From CAIQPS01 sp963721365 (GTDB taxonomy: Bacteria > Actinomycetota > Thermoleophilia > RBG-16-64-13): a stretch of DNA of 64,000 nt. The position numbers were made by a program, and so were the translations under genes. Shown here in pieces: positions 43,871 to 53,082 of this stretch; position 1 is the stretch's first letter, and each line of letters starts with the position of its first letter. The stretch lies in NCBI GenBank assembly GCA_963721365.1, contig CAVRJE010000017.1:1-64000 (forward strand), written 5' to 3'. The notes under the pieces were generated by a model. The model was not told where the DNA came from. It searched no databases and saw only the letters and a list, made by a program, of their open reading frames with translations.

Positions 43871-44770
43871 CTAGGGCACCAGCACCTCGATCGCGTGCGG
43901 GTCTATCTCCACGGTCGCCGGCAGCCTCCCGGCCAGTTCGCCGTCGGTCTGGAACCAGATGGGATCGCGGTCTTCGAGCGGGAGCACCTCCGCCTTCTGC
44001 GCGTGCAGGTAGAGCACGTTCTTGTTGTGCACATGCAGGCCGCTCGGCACCCCTAGCCAGAAGGCTGCAAGGCCCGGCCGGCCTATTCCGGTATAGAGGA
44101 CCAGGTCGAGGACGCCGTCGGTGGGGTCGGCCATGGAGGTGATCCCGAAGCGCCCGCCATAGTAGCGGCTATTCCCGGCGACGAAGAAGGTCGCCCGGTA
44201 CTCCTCGCCGTTTGTCCGAACCAGGAAGATCGGGGGTTTGGGCCAGATCCGGTCTTTATCCCCGTGCTCACGAAAGCTAATTCCCTGAAGCGTTTCTTCG
44301 CCCTGGGGTCGATGTTCCGAACCGTCAGCGCGTCAACCCCGGCGCCCATCATCAGGAGGAAGCGGCGGCCGTTGACTTTGCCCAGGTCCAGCGAGATGGT
44401 CTTGGGACCGGCGATGACATTGCACGCTCGCTCCACCTGGAACGGCAGGCCAAGCTCGAGAGCGAGAACGTTGACCGTTCCGGCCGGCATGATGCCCAAG
44501 AGCGGCTGGACGGTGCCGGGAGCGCTCTTGTCCCTGGCGCAGGCCATCCCGTTGGCGATCTCGTTGACGGTCCCGTCTCCCCCTATCGCTACGACGATAT
44601 CGGCCCCGGGGGCCAAGCGCTCGGCCAGGATGATGGCCTCCTTGGCATGACGGGTCGCGTGGAGCTCGCACTCGCAGGCCGCGCTTCGTAAGCCCCCGTT
44701 CGATGGCCGAGGCGATGGCGCTCGCGTGGCCTCGGCCAGAGGAGGGATTGAAGATGACGGCGGCTTTCAT
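43871..44770 (-). CDS. Diacylglycerol/lipid kinase family protein (two indels)
   Basis: ATG 44770 gives MKAAVIFNPSSGRGHASA. After a shift near 44710 it continues ELHATRHAKEAIILAERL and the catalytic IVVAIGGDGTVNEIANGM, with PLLGIMPAGTVNVLALELGL. A second shift near 44245 leads to PIFLVRTNGEEYRATFFVAG and DGVLDLVLY. These are the phosphate-binding and glycine-rich motifs of the DagK_cat/LCB5/YegS family, which phosphorylate lipids such as diacylglycerol. It overlaps the PHP phosphatase stop by 4 bases (ATGA) in a mtaB-dtd-PHP-lipid kinase unit. The substrate is not certain; the family is large. Confidence 0.88.
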
Positions 44771-45639
44771 GGTCGGTGAGCCTCGCTGCTGCCCCCGGGC
44801 GCGTCTGGACGGCCTGTCGCCGATGTCGCCGGGAAGGGTGTCTGTCGGAGGCGCGCCCGCCCGCCTGCCGGGTCGAGCTCGAGCGTGGCGAACTCGTCGT
44901 ACCCGGCCGTCCGAGCGAGCTCGGCCGCGTGGGCGAAGTCCCTTCCCACTTCCTCGGGCCGGTGCGCGTCGGAGCCGAATGTGATCGGGATATCCGCGGT
45001 CCGCAGCTTCTGGAGGATCGCGGACGACGGGTACGCTTCTTTCACGGGCTTGTGCAGCCCGGCGGTGTTTATCTCGATGGCCACTCCCGCCCGTGAGATG
45101 CGTTCCACCACGCGGTCGAACTCGGTGTTCAGCGCGCGGGTGGGCCGGTAGCCGAATTTCTTGACCAGATCGAGGTGCCCCAGGATGGTGAAGAGGCCGG
45201 ACTCGGCCGCCTCGCCCACCAGTTCCAGGTAGTCGATCCACACGTCGTCGATCTCGCGGGAACCGTATCCCTCCATCTGCCGGGGGTCGTCGAACCCCCA
45301 GTCCCCGAGATGGTGCACCGACCCGATGACGTAGTCGAACGGCTGGCCCTCGAGCAGCGAGCGGACCTCGGACACGGTCTCCGGCCGGTAGTCGGCCTCG
45401 ACTCCGAGAAGCACGAATCCGGGGAACGCGGCTTTGAGCTCCAACACTTCGCCGACGTAGGCGCCGAGTTCGCAGACTTCCATCGACAGCTCCGGGTCCG
45501 GGTCGGGCAGGAGCGGCAGGTGATCGGCGACTCCGATGGCGAGCAGCCCGGCCGCCCGGGCCGCCTCCACGTACTCGGCCGGGGTCCCGTGGGCGTGCCC
45601 GCAACGGGCCGTGTGGGTGTGATAGTCGGGCAGCCTCAT
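44767..45639 (-). CDS. PHP-domain phosphatase, HisJ-like histidinol phosphatase
   Basis: A 290-residue metallohydrolase with PHP motifs PDYHTHTARCGHA (motif I), GVADHLPLL, GVEADYRPE, VIGSVHHLGDW, TILGHLDLVKKFGY and ITFGSDAHRPEEVG, which carry the usual His/Asp/Glu metal ligands. The pattern fits HisJ-type histidinol phosphatase (L-histidinol phosphate to L-histidinol), but other PHP phosphatases share it and no his genes are near, so the role is only probable. ATG 45639 is preferred over GTG 45651; it sits one base after the dtd stop. Confidence 0.85.
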   Translation of the reverse strand: MRLPDYHTHTARCGHAHGTPAEYVEAARAAGLLAIGVADHLPLLPDPDPELSMEVCELGAYVGEVLELKAAFPGFVLLGVEADYRPETVSEVRSLLEGQPFDYVIGSVHHLGDWGFDDPRQMEGYGSREIDDVWIDYLELVGEAAESGLFTILGHLDLVKKFGYRPTRALNTEFDRVVERISRAGVAIEINTAGLHKPVKEAYPSSAILQKLRTADIPITFGSDAHRPEEVGRDFAHAAELARTAGYDEFATLELDPAGGRARLRQTPFPATSATGRPDAPGGSSEAHRP

Positions 45640-45640
45640 G

Positions 45641-46177
45641 TCAGTCGCCACCGTCTGGCGTCGCGAGCGCCGCCACCGGCGCGTGCCCGGCCCGGTGGAC
45701 TCCCCGCCGGGGAGACTCCAGCTCGTCGGTATCGACCAGGATGGTATAGGGGCCGTCGTTCACCAGCGAGACGATCATGTGCGCGGCAAAGCGTCCCGAG
45801 GCGGTGGAGACGCCGAGACGTTCCAGGGCCAGCCGGAATTCTTCGACCAGGGCCTCGGCCGGCCCCGGGTCGGCCGCGTCGCTGAATGACGGCCGCCTGC
45901 CGCGGCGGTAGTCGGCGAAGAGCGTGAACTGGCTGATGACCAGAGCGGTTCCCCCCGTGTCGAGAAGCGACAGATTGGACTTCCCCTCGGAGTCGTAGAA
46001 GATGCGCAGGTTTGCCACCTTGTCGGCCAGCCCGCGGGCGCGCGTGAAGCCCCCGTCTTCATCGAGGTCGTTCTTACCTACCCCGACGAACAGGAGCAGA
46101 CCCGGGCCGATCTCGCCCACGATCGCGCCCTCCACCTCGACCGACGCGCGCTGGACCCGCTGCACCAGGGCGCGCAT
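45641..46177 (-). CDS. dtd: D-aminoacyl-tRNA deacylase
   Basis: Removes D-amino acids wrongly attached to tRNA. Its ATG is at 46177, with GAGGAG nine bases upstream, giving 178 residues. It begins MRALVQRVQRASVEVEG and has LVISQFTLFADYRRGRRPSF, which carries the SQFTL motif, and VSLVNDGPYTILVDT, the NDGPxT motif. Both active-site motifs are intact. The last about 30 residues go beyond the normal end. The frame is open upstream into mtaB without a stop, so a fusion is formally possible (see findings). The PHP gene starts one base after its stop. Confidence 0.93.
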   Translation of the reverse strand: MRALVQRVQRASVEVEGAIVGEIGPGLLLFVGVGKNDLDEDGGFTRARGLADKVANLRIFYDSEGKSNLSLLDTGGTALVISQFTLFADYRRGRRPSFSDAADPGPAEALVEEFRLALERLGVSTASGRFAAHMIVSLVNDGPYTILVDTDELESPRRGVHRAGHAPVAALATPDGGD

Positions 46178-47608
46178 CAGGTCAGACTCCTCGGGCGCCG
46201 CCGGCTTCGCGGCGGCGCCGGACCCTTCGAGGTGCAACAGCGTCACCGTCCAGCGGCCGTCCTCACCGGCTTCTTCCAGCCGGACCCGAACGAAGCGATT
46301 CATGAGTTCGTCCTCACCGTCCAGCAGGACCTCCACATAGTTCCCGGTGATGCCCACCAGCCGGCCGGCAGTGTCCCGCTCCCTGAGGACCAGGACTCGC
46401 TGCTCGGTCCCTCTCAGCGTAGCGCGAAACGAAGCATTCTTACGCTCTCCCAACGCGCGCAAGCGCAGACTGCGTTCGTGGATCGTATCCGGGGACACTT
46501 TCGGCTTCATCTGGGAGGCTTTGGTGCCCGGACGGTCGCTGTAACTGAACACGTGCAGATAGGTGAGCGGTGCATGCTCGATGAAGGCGACGGTCTCCTC
46601 GAACTCAGCCTCGCTCTCGCCCGGGAAACCGGCGATCACGTCGGCGCCGATGGCCGCGTCCGGGAAGCGGCGGGCCAATTCGCCCACCACCGCCAGGTAT
46701 TCCACGGCGGTGTAGGGGCGGTTCATGCGCCGAAGGACGGAGTCGCTGCCGCTCTGCAGGGGCAGGTGAAAGTGGCGGGCGACGGTATCCCCGGCGTCGG
46801 CGACGACTGCCATGAGCGCTTCGTCGACCTCGAGCGGTTCGATGGAACTGAGCCGGTAGCGGCCCATGGCGAGGCGTCCGGAAGCGGTCGGGTCGGCGCC
46901 GCGCCGCTCGCAGCCGGCGCCCCCGCAGCCAGCAACGTCTGCAGCAGGCCGGCGACCGGCCCCTCTCCGGTGTCGCGCCCCCAGCTTCCCAGGTTGATGC
47001 CGGTGAGCACCACCTCGCGAAAACCACGCTCCGCGAGCAGGTCCACCTCCCGGAGCACGTCGGCCTTGGGCATGCTCCGCGCCGGCCCGCGCGCCAAGGG
47101 GATGATGCAGTAGGCGCAGTGAGAGTCGCAGCCGGTCTGGACCTTGAGGAAAGCGCGGGTGTAGCCGTAGAAGTGAGTGAAGAACTCGCCCTCGAACTCA
47201 GGGTGCTCGGGATAGGGGGAGACGGAAAGAGCCGGCCGCCAGCGAGTCGGCGCCAGCGCGCGTGCTTGCGGCCCCGGCGGTCGTCGACGCCAGATGCTCG
47301 GCCAGCCGCAGCTTGTCCAGGTTCCCCAGCACCAGGTCTACGCCGGGAATGGCGGCCACCGCTTCAGGGTCGATCTGGGCGTAACAGCCCGTCACCACTA
47401 CCGCGCACTCGGGGTCCAGGCGTTTCGCGAGCCGGATTTCGTGGCGGCAGGTGCGGTCGCTCTTCGCGGTGACGGTGCAGGTGTTCACGACCCGGATATC
47501 GGCGGTCCCATCCCAGTCGACAAGTTGGTAGCCTTCGGCAAGCAGGGTCTCCTGCATCTGAGCGGTCTCGCACTGGTTGAGCTTGCACCCGATAGTGCGG
47601 AAGGCCAC
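46178..47608 (-). CDS. mtaB: tRNA t6A37 methylthiotransferase MtaB-type radical SAM enzyme (two compensating indels)
   Basis: Adds a methylthio group to t6A37 of tRNAs. The N-terminal part (TIGCKLNQCETAQM, VNTCTVTAKSD, VTGCYAQIDPE) carries the three Cys of the UPF0004 domain. After a shift near 47225 comes the radical SAM cluster motif GCDSHCAYCIIPLARG (C-x3-C-x2-C) and EVVLTGINLGSWG, and after a second shift near 46910 RYRLSSIEPLEV, HLPLQSGSDS and DVIAGFPGESEAEF. A TRAM-like C-terminal region follows. TGCKxNQ-type start and length fit MtaB better than MiaB, but RimO/MiaB cannot be fully excluded. The frame continues into dtd. Confidence 0.87.
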
Positions 47609-47616
47609 GGTCCTAT

Positions 47617-47773
47617 GGCTCGATCAAAACGAGCTGCGGCCGCCGAGTCCGCACTGGACGGCGCGATGCTCGTCCTCGGGCGCACCCGTAGCGCCGCTAC
47701 GGGTGCTTCCTGCGTCCTTCCCTCCCTCGCGTCCATCGCGGCCTGGCGGCGAATCTTCGTTCTGAATCGAGCC
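47617..47773. repeat. Inverted-repeat-bounded element, copy A (157 bases)
   Basis: It begins GGCTCGAT (47617) and ends ATCGAGCC (47773). About 56 bases at its left end match the inverted copy B at 48293-48366 (shared core GCTGCGGCCGCCGAG, then GCACTGGACGGCGCGA). It contains the 46-base hairpin repeat at 47672-47717. It fills the space between mtaB and gtrA and has no coding signal I trust. Confidence 0.7.
47672..47717. repeat. 46-base hairpin repeat, copy 2
   Basis: It has the same flanks as 19423-19468 (GTCCTCGG and GCTTCCTGCGTCC), but the stem is ACCCGTAGC, loop GCC, GCTACGGGT, a perfect 9-pair helix. The paired positions differ between copies while pairing is kept. Confidence 0.7.
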
Positions 47774-47838
47774 CTTCCCGGGCCCTGTTTGGATGTCGGG
47801 AGGGGCTGCCATGGGCGTCGGATGTTAGCATATGGCCC

Positions 47839-48358
47839 GTGATTTCCATTCGCATACCTTCCGCCATTTCCCGGCTCTTGCGCCGCGACCGCGTGTCCGG
47901 CCAGGCCGTTCGTTTCCTTGTCGTGGGGCTGCTCAACACCGTCGTCGATCTGGGCGCCTTCTATCTGTTGACGCTTATCCCCGGCATGCCGGACATCGCC
48001 GCCAAAACCATGTCTTACATCCTGGGCATCTGCAACAGCTTCGTCTGGAACAAGTATCTGGACGTTCGGCGCAAAGGGCTCCGGCCGGACGGGGCGTGAA
48101 TTCGGCCTGTTCTTCCTGGTCAACCTGCCCCCGCTCATAGTCAACATCGTGGTCTTCAGCCTACTGGGGCTGTGGACTACTTCGGGCTCCTTCGCGGCAC
48201 GCGAGGGCAAGGCGTTCATAGCCGCCGCGGTGGCGGTAGTCTGGAATTTTCTCGGGAGCCGGTATCTTGCCTTCCGGCATACTGCGCTCAAAAGCTCGAT
48301 TCAGAGGCGCGCGGTCGCGCCGTCCAGTGCAATCTCGGCGGCCGCAGCTTCATTCTGA
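47839..48358 (+). CDS. GtrA-family membrane protein (indel near 48095)
   Basis: A small four-helix membrane protein; the family includes flippases for lipid-linked sugars. It begins at GTG 47839 with VRFLVVGLLNTVVDLGAFYL and KTMSYILGICNSFVWNKYL; a one-base shift near 48095 joins EFGLFFLVNLPPLIVNIVVF and AAVAVVWNFLGSRYLAF. This four-helix pattern and the NxxxxxNxxW-type motifs fit GtrA. The natural end should be near FRH, but the frame runs into repeat copy B, which supplies about 20 extra residues and the stop. The GT2 gene follows, so the two probably glycosylate envelope lipids together. Confidence 0.85.
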
Positions 48359-48366
48359 ATCGAGCT
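48293..48366. repeat. Inverted-repeat-bounded element, copy B (74 bases)
   Basis: The ends AGCTCGATTCAGA (48293) and TCTGAATCGAGCT (48366) are a perfect 13-base inverted repeat. The inside matches the left part of copy A in opposite orientation. It also forms GGCGCG-CGGT-CGCGCC (48306-48321). The gtrA frame ends within it. Confidence 0.75.
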
Positions 48367-48456
48367 CAACAAAGGACGACGTTTCCGAAACCGATGTGAC
48401 CGGGGGTGGAGTCGAAAAGGAAGTTGTGGAAAAGGACGAGCTCGAAACGGAAGAAC

Positions 48457-49203
48457 ATGCCTGATCTGATCGGCGGGCCACTCGATCCGACCCCCCGGTA
48501 TTCGGTGGTCATCCCCATCCACAACGAAGCCGAGTGCCTCAACGCCGAAGTGGCCGAACTGGTGACCGAGATGGAGGCCCGGGGCGTCGACTACGAGCTC
48601 ATCCTTGCGGAGAATGGCAGCGTCGACGAGACGCCCGACATGTGCATCGCCCTTGCTTCCGCCAATCCCCGCATCCAGGCCTTGCGCGTCCCTATCCCCG
48701 ACTACGGCTACGCCATGAAGACCGGCATGCTCGCGGGGCGCGGCGACTACATCGTCAACTTCGACATCGACTTTCACGACGTGCCCTTCATGCTCGCGGC
48801 AGGCGATCTGCTCGCCGGGGGCGCCGGCATCGTGGTGGGCAGCAAGCTGATGGAGGGCGCGGAGGACAAGCGCTCTCCGGTCCGCCATTTCATCTCGTAC
48901 GGGTTCACCACCATCCTCAGGGTCTTGTTCGACCCGCACATGGACGATACTCACGGCATGAAGGCCCTCCGGCGGGAGGTGGTGCAGAAGTACGCGCCCC
49001 AGACGGTCATGCGGCAGGACATCTTCGACACGGAGCTGATCATCCGCGCGCGGCGCGGCGGGGTGAAGGTGGCGGCGATCCCCGTCACGGTGGAGGAGAA
49101 AAGGAAGGCGCGTTCGTCTATAGTACGTCGCATACCCCGCACCATGCGGGCGTTACTCAGGTTGCGGCTTATCTTGTGGAAGGAGAAGAATGCGGGTTCG
49201 TGA
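48457..49203 (+). CDS. GT2 family glycosyltransferase
   Basis: A GT-A fold enzyme of about 248 residues, resembling dolichyl-phosphate hexose synthases. It has RYSVVIPIHNEAECLNAEVA, ILAENGSVDETPDM, KTGMLAGRGDYIVNFDIDFHD (the DxD-like metal site, here DID) and the late VMRQDIFDTELIIRARRG. The ATG 48457 start follows GGAAG; an upstream in-frame GTG (48406) would add 17 basic residues. Its end overlaps the next gene by 14 bases. With gtrA and the following membrane protein it probably makes and flips a polyprenyl-linked sugar. Confidence 0.85.
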   Translation: MPDLIGGPLDPTPRYSVVIPIHNEAECLNAEVAELVTEMEARGVDYELILAENGSVDETPDMCIALASANPRIQALRVPIPDYGYAMKTGMLAGRGDYIVNFDIDFHDVPFMLAAGDLLAGGAGIVVGSKLMEGAEDKRSPVRHFISYGFTTILRVLFDPHMDDTHGMKALRREVVQKYAPQTVMRQDIFDTELIIRARRGGVKVAAIPVTVEEKRKARSSIVRRIPRTMRALLRLRLILWKEKNAGS

Positions 49204-51622
49204 GCGGGAGGACCTGGTCGAAAGGGGAGATATCTGGGACTGGGTGCCCACCCTCATCGCGTTCCTCGTCATCTATACGGTTCTCCTCATCTTCTACAAG
49301 CCGAACCTGCTGTTCAGCCTGACCACGACCTCGGGCGGCGACACCGGGGCCCATCACTATCCGGCCCAGTACCTCATCCAGGAGCTCCTGCCCCACTTCA
49401 GACTGACCGGCTGGGCGCCGGGCTGGTATGCCGGCATGCCCATGCTGACCTTCTACTTTCCGTTCCCATTCCTGCTCATCGCCATCCTCAACTGGATCCT
49501 GCCCTACCAGGTCGCGTTCAAGCTCATCACGGTTCTAGGGGTTTTCGCGTTGCCGGCGACGGCCTACGCGATGGGGCGCCTGTGGCGGGTCCGGAGGCCG
49601 TTCCCGATGCTGGCCGCCGTCTTCGCGGTCGCCATGCTCTTCATGGAGAGCTACTCCATCTACGGCGGCAACGTAAAGAGCACTTTGGCCGGCGAGTTCG
49701 GCTACATGCTCAGCTTTGCCCTGGTCTTCTTGTTCCTGGGGACGATGTACCGGGGCATGGAGAAGCCGCATTTCAACATGCTTTTTGTGCTCAACTGCCT
49801 CATTCTGATGGCGCTGGTGCTCTCGCACATCGTGCCCACGATCGCCCTGGTCTTCATCTCGCCGGGGCTGCTGCTGGTAAACCCCCGCTGGCGGTCATTC
49901 GGATACCTCGCCGCTGTCGCTCTGATGGGGTTCGCGCTCACCGCCTTCTGGTCGCTGCCCTTCATCGCCAACCTGGAGTGGACCGCGCACATGGCGTGGG
50001 ACCAGTTGGGGTGGAAGGATCTTCTTCCCCCCGCGCTGTATCCCGTGGCGGCTCTGGCCATCATCGGCGCCGCCTTCGCCGTTGCCAAGCGAGAGAGCAA
50101 GCTGCTGCCTCTGCTCTGGATGAGCCTGATCACCGTCCTGGTCTACAAGATCCTTCCAAGCGGACGGCTGTGGAATGCTCGGGTCGTGCCTTTCTGGTAT
50201 TTCTCGCTCCACATGTGGGCCGCCTACGGCGCCGTCTGGCTGATGAGACCGTTCACTGTGATGGTGCACGACCTCTTCAGTTGGAAAGGGATAACCGCCA
50301 GGCGTATCTACGTCCCCATGTTGGCGGTGGTCGTCGGCCTAGCTGTCATCGCGTCCAGCAGCACGGCAATGGGCTGGATCAAATGGAACTACTCAGGGTA
50401 CGAGGGCAAGACCAAGTGGCCCCAGTACCAGCGGATAAACGACTTCATCGCGACGCTCGACCCGCCCGGCCGGGTGATGGTGGAGCACAACCAGAAGATC
50501 GACGAGTTCGGCACGCCGCGCGCCTTCGAGATCATCCCCTACTGGACCGGCCTGGCGACCATGGAAGGCACCCTCATGGAGGCCTCCTTCACCGCCCCCT
50601 TCCACTTCATCAACCAGGCGGAGCTGTCCAAGGAAGCCAGTAACGCGATCATCGGGGTCGATTACCCCACCCTCGACGTCCCGAACGGCATCACCCATCT
50701 CCAGCTGATGAACATCCCCTACTTCCTCACCTGCACAGAAGAGGTGACCACAGCCACGAAGGCGGATCCGCGGGCTGAACTCCTCTACAACGACGGCGAC
50801 TACAACGTCTTCCGCATCGCCGGCACCACGGGCTACGCCGAGGTGATGAAGAATCAGCCGGTGCGGATCGACATGCCGCAGGCCGAGTGGCGGGATATGG
50901 CGGTCGACTGGTACGTGAAGAACATGGACGCCCTCGAGACGCCGATCGTGTGGGACAACGGCGACCCGGCTCTCCAGCAGTTCGCTCCCATCACCGCCGA
51001 CCAGGCCACAACGCCGCCGGTCGTGCCCATCCAGACCGAAGGCCACGTCATCGGTGAAAAGTTGGAGAACGAGAAGTTCTCCTTCGATGTCGACAGCGCG
51101 GGGATAGGCAAGCCGGTCTGGGTCAAGATCTCCTACTTCCCGAACTGGCATGTGCAGGGAGCGGACGGTCCCTACCTGGCGTCGCCCTCGTTCATGATGG
51201 TCATCCCCACCCAGACTCACGTGACGTTGACCTACGGGCGGACCGGGGCGAACACGATCGGCCAGGTCTTGGAAGTCATAGCCTGGATCTTGTTGCTGGC
51301 TCTGTCGGTGTGGCGGACCATCCTGTGGCGCCGCCGCCGCCGGCTGGCCGGGGCGGGTTCGGCCGTCATCCCGGTGCACGACTTCACCGACCACTATCTC
51401 GACCGTCCCGAGCAGCGATATGACGCGGCCATGGGCACCTGGGTGGCGGCGGAAAGCGCCGATGGCCTGGAGGGCGCTGAGGTCGAGGCCGACAGCGCCG
51501 ATTACGGCGCGCCCGCCGGCCGGCTGAGCCCTTACGACCTCGAGGAAGCCGATACGACGGACGAGAGCTATGGCGCCGGTCGGGACGGTAATGACGAGCC
51601 GGGAGACAAGCCGCCCAGCTAG
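49190..51622 (+). CDS. Large polytopic membrane protein, PTPS-related/GT-C-like
   Basis: An 810-residue protein with about ten or more membrane helices in the first 430 residues (for example TLIAFLVIYTVLLIFY, PFPFLLIAILNWILP, FALVFLFLGTMY and LAAVALMGFALTAFWSLPFI). An early luminal motif SGGDTGAHHYPAQYLI resembles the Asp-containing first loop of GT-C transferases, and GWAPGWYAGMPMLTFYFPFP is the signature of the 6-pyruvoyl-tetrahydropterin synthase related membrane family. A large extracellular domain and a last helix (VLEVIAWILLLALSVW) follow, then a low-complexity acidic cytoplasmic tail. It starts inside the GT2 gene. A role as an envelope glycosyltransferase is inferred. Confidence 0.8.
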   Translation: MRVREREDLVERGDIWDWVPTLIAFLVIYTVLLIFYKPNLLFSLTTTSGGDTGAHHYPAQYLIQELLPHFRLTGWAPGWYAGMPMLTFYFPFPFLLIAILNWILPYQVAFKLITVLGVFALPATAYAMGRLWRVRRPFPMLAAVFAVAMLFMESYSIYGGNVKSTLAGEFGYMLSFALVFLFLGTMYRGMEKPHFNMLFVLNCLILMALVLSHIVPTIALVFISPGLLLVNPRWRSFGYLAAVALMGFALTAFWSLPFIANLEWTAHMAWDQLGWKDLLPPALYPVAALAIIGAAFAVAKRESKLLPLLWMSLITVLVYKILPSGRLWNARVVPFWYFSLHMWAAYGAVWLMRPFTVMVHDLFSWKGITARRIYVPMLAVVVGLAVIASSSTAMGWIKWNYSGYEGKTKWPQYQRINDFIATLDPPGRVMVEHNQKIDEFGTPRAFEIIPYWTGLATMEGTLMEASFTAPFHFINQAELSKEASNAIIGVDYPTLDVPNGITHLQLMNIPYFLTCTEEVTTATKADPRAELLYNDGDYNVFRIAGTTGYAEVMKNQPVRIDMPQAEWRDMAVDWYVKNMDALETPIVWDNGDPALQQFAPITADQATTPPVVPIQTEGHVIGEKLENEKFSFDVDSAGIGKPVWVKISYFPNWHVQGADGPYLASPSFMMVIPTQTHVTLTYGRTGANTIGQVLEVIAWILLLALSVWRTILWRRRRRLAGAGSAVIPVHDFTDHYLDRPEQRYDAAMGTWVAAESADGLEGAEVEADSADYGAPAGRLSPYDLEEADTTDESYGAGRDGNDEPGDKPPS

Positions 51623-51655
51623 CCGCGCCGCAGGCCGGCGGGGCGGTCTCAGCTC

Positions 51656-52615
51656 CTAGTCTTCGGCTGGCGCCAATCCTTCGGGGATGCCGGACTCGCA
51701 GGGCACCGCCGTCTGGCATAGACCGCACCCGTAGCCGTCGAAGCCGTACTGGCGCTTGACGTATTCTGCGCTGCGGGGCTTGAGATGGAGCGCGCACGCT
51801 TCCTTGTCCCGCCCCTCGACGCTGATCGAGCCCGTGGGGCAGCGGTCGGCGCAGGCGGCACAGCCGTCTCCGCTGTAGTGCAGGCAGTAGGCGAAGGGAC
51901 CGTCGTAGCGTCGAGGCGTGGCGGGGATCACTGCCTTGACCACCACCGACCCAAGCCGTATGGCCTGACCTTTCCGGGTGATGAGACCGCCCGCCAGACC
52001 GAACGTCCCCAGGCCGCTGACGTAGGCCACGTGGCGCTCGGACCAGGTGGAGACCCAGCCGTTCGTGTGGGGATCGGCCTCGGCCCAGGCGGGCAGCAGC
52101 GAGGGCGCGACCGCCTCGTATCCCTCGGCGAGCAGCGTATCGAGCATCACGCGATGAAGCGCCACGTTGCCCTCTTGCCCATAGATGCGGGAGCGGGCCC
52201 AGGGCTCCGATGGCATGCGGGTCTCGCGCCGGTTGGCCGCCTTCGTGGCCTCCGTCTGGCAGACCGCCCAGCTGACGACGGTGAGGTCACCGGGCCGGGC
52301 GGACGGCGTACCGGCTCCGCGGGGTACTTCGCTGGGTTGGCGCCGCGGTCGCGCCTCGCGGCCGCGCGCGAAGGCCTCGGCTGGGGTCCAGTGTCGCGGC
52401 CCGGCGTGGAGCTTCAGGTCTTCGAACAGCGGGTCATCACCTGCCGCGAACCCCAGCAGGAAGTCCTCCCACGCCGGGTCGCTTCCGCCCGGGCCCATGT
52501 TGTTCCTGGCCGGATCGGCGATGAAGTCCCTCAGGATCCTCTCGCACAAGCGGGCCGGCTCGTGGGCGCCCGCGGCTTCGGCGCTCTCCGGCGCCCGGTC
52601 TTGGTCGGCGTTCAT
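51656..52615 (-). CDS. Two-[4Fe-4S] protein of the epoxyqueuosine-reductase-like group
   Basis: About 319 residues from ATG 52615. The C-terminal third has CAACADRCPTGSI (C-x2-C-x3-CP type) and further Cys in KEACALH and CGLCQTAVPCESG, enough for two [4Fe-4S] clusters arranged as in QueG-like proteins. A segment SERHVAYVSGLGTFGLAGG is typical of this family of iron-sulfur reductases. It lacks features that would prove it to be the true QueG, so a related, uncharacterised reductase is as likely. It overlaps the YjbQ stop by 4 bases (ATGA), so the two are co-expressed. Confidence 0.72.
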   Translation of the reverse strand: MNADQDRAPESAEAAGAHEPARLCERILRDFIADPARNNMGPGGSDPAWEDFLLGFAAGDDPLFEDLKLHAGPRHWTPAEAFARGREARPRRQPSEVPRGAGTPSARPGDLTVVSWAVCQTEATKAANRRETRMPSEPWARSRIYGQEGNVALHRVMLDTLLAEGYEAVAPSLLPAWAEADPHTNGWVSTWSERHVAYVSGLGTFGLAGGLITRKGQAIRLGSVVVKAVIPATPRRYDGPFAYCLHYSGDGCAACADRCPTGSISVEGRDKEACALHLKPRSAEYVKRQYGFDGYGCGLCQTAVPCESGIPEGLAPAED

Positions 52616-53043
52616 GCGGTGCTCCCTTCGTCGCGAGCGGAAACAGGGACTATCCACACCCGGCGGTCACGAGGACCGTCGAACTCCGCCAGGTAGATGC
52701 TTTGCCAGGTGCCGAGCCGGAGCCTTCCCTGCCCGACAGGGACCAGGACCGAGCTGCCCATGAGCGAGGCCTTGATGTGGGCGTCGGAGTTGCCCTCCCC
52801 ATGACGGTATCCAGCGTCGCGGGGGACGAGCCGGCGCAGGCTCTCCACGATGTCGCGGATCACGGAAGGGTCGGCGCCCTCATTGATGGTGATCCCCGCT
52901 GTGGTATGGGGCACGAAAACGGTGATGACGCCGCTGAATCCTGGGTCGGCCTGGCACACGGCGGTCTGGACGCGCTCGCTGATATCGACGAAGACTTCGC
53001 GTTCCGGGGTGCGGACGGAGATCTCGAGCATGGAGCCGGCCAT
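52612..53043 (-). CDS. yjbQ: YjbQ / UPF0047 family protein
   Basis: A 143-residue protein with the family signature VFVPHTTAGITINEGADPSV, and the conserved GEGNSDAHIKASLMGSS and GTWQSIYLAEFDGPR, which carry the His/Glu/Asp residues. YjbQ proteins are known as a secondary thiamine-phosphate synthase activity, but their true role is unsettled. It is the first gene of a pair with the Fe-S protein and is located next to a tRNA gene on the same strand. Confidence 0.9.
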   Translation of the reverse strand: MAGSMLEISVRTPEREVFVDISERVQTAVCQADPGFSGVITVFVPHTTAGITINEGADPSVIRDIVESLRRLVPRDAGYRHGEGNSDAHIKASLMGSSVLVPVGQGRLRLGTWQSIYLAEFDGPRDRRVWIVPVSARDEGSTA

Positions 53044-53082
53044 GTTCCCTCGTCACCTCCGCCGGTTCGCCGAAAGACTAGG

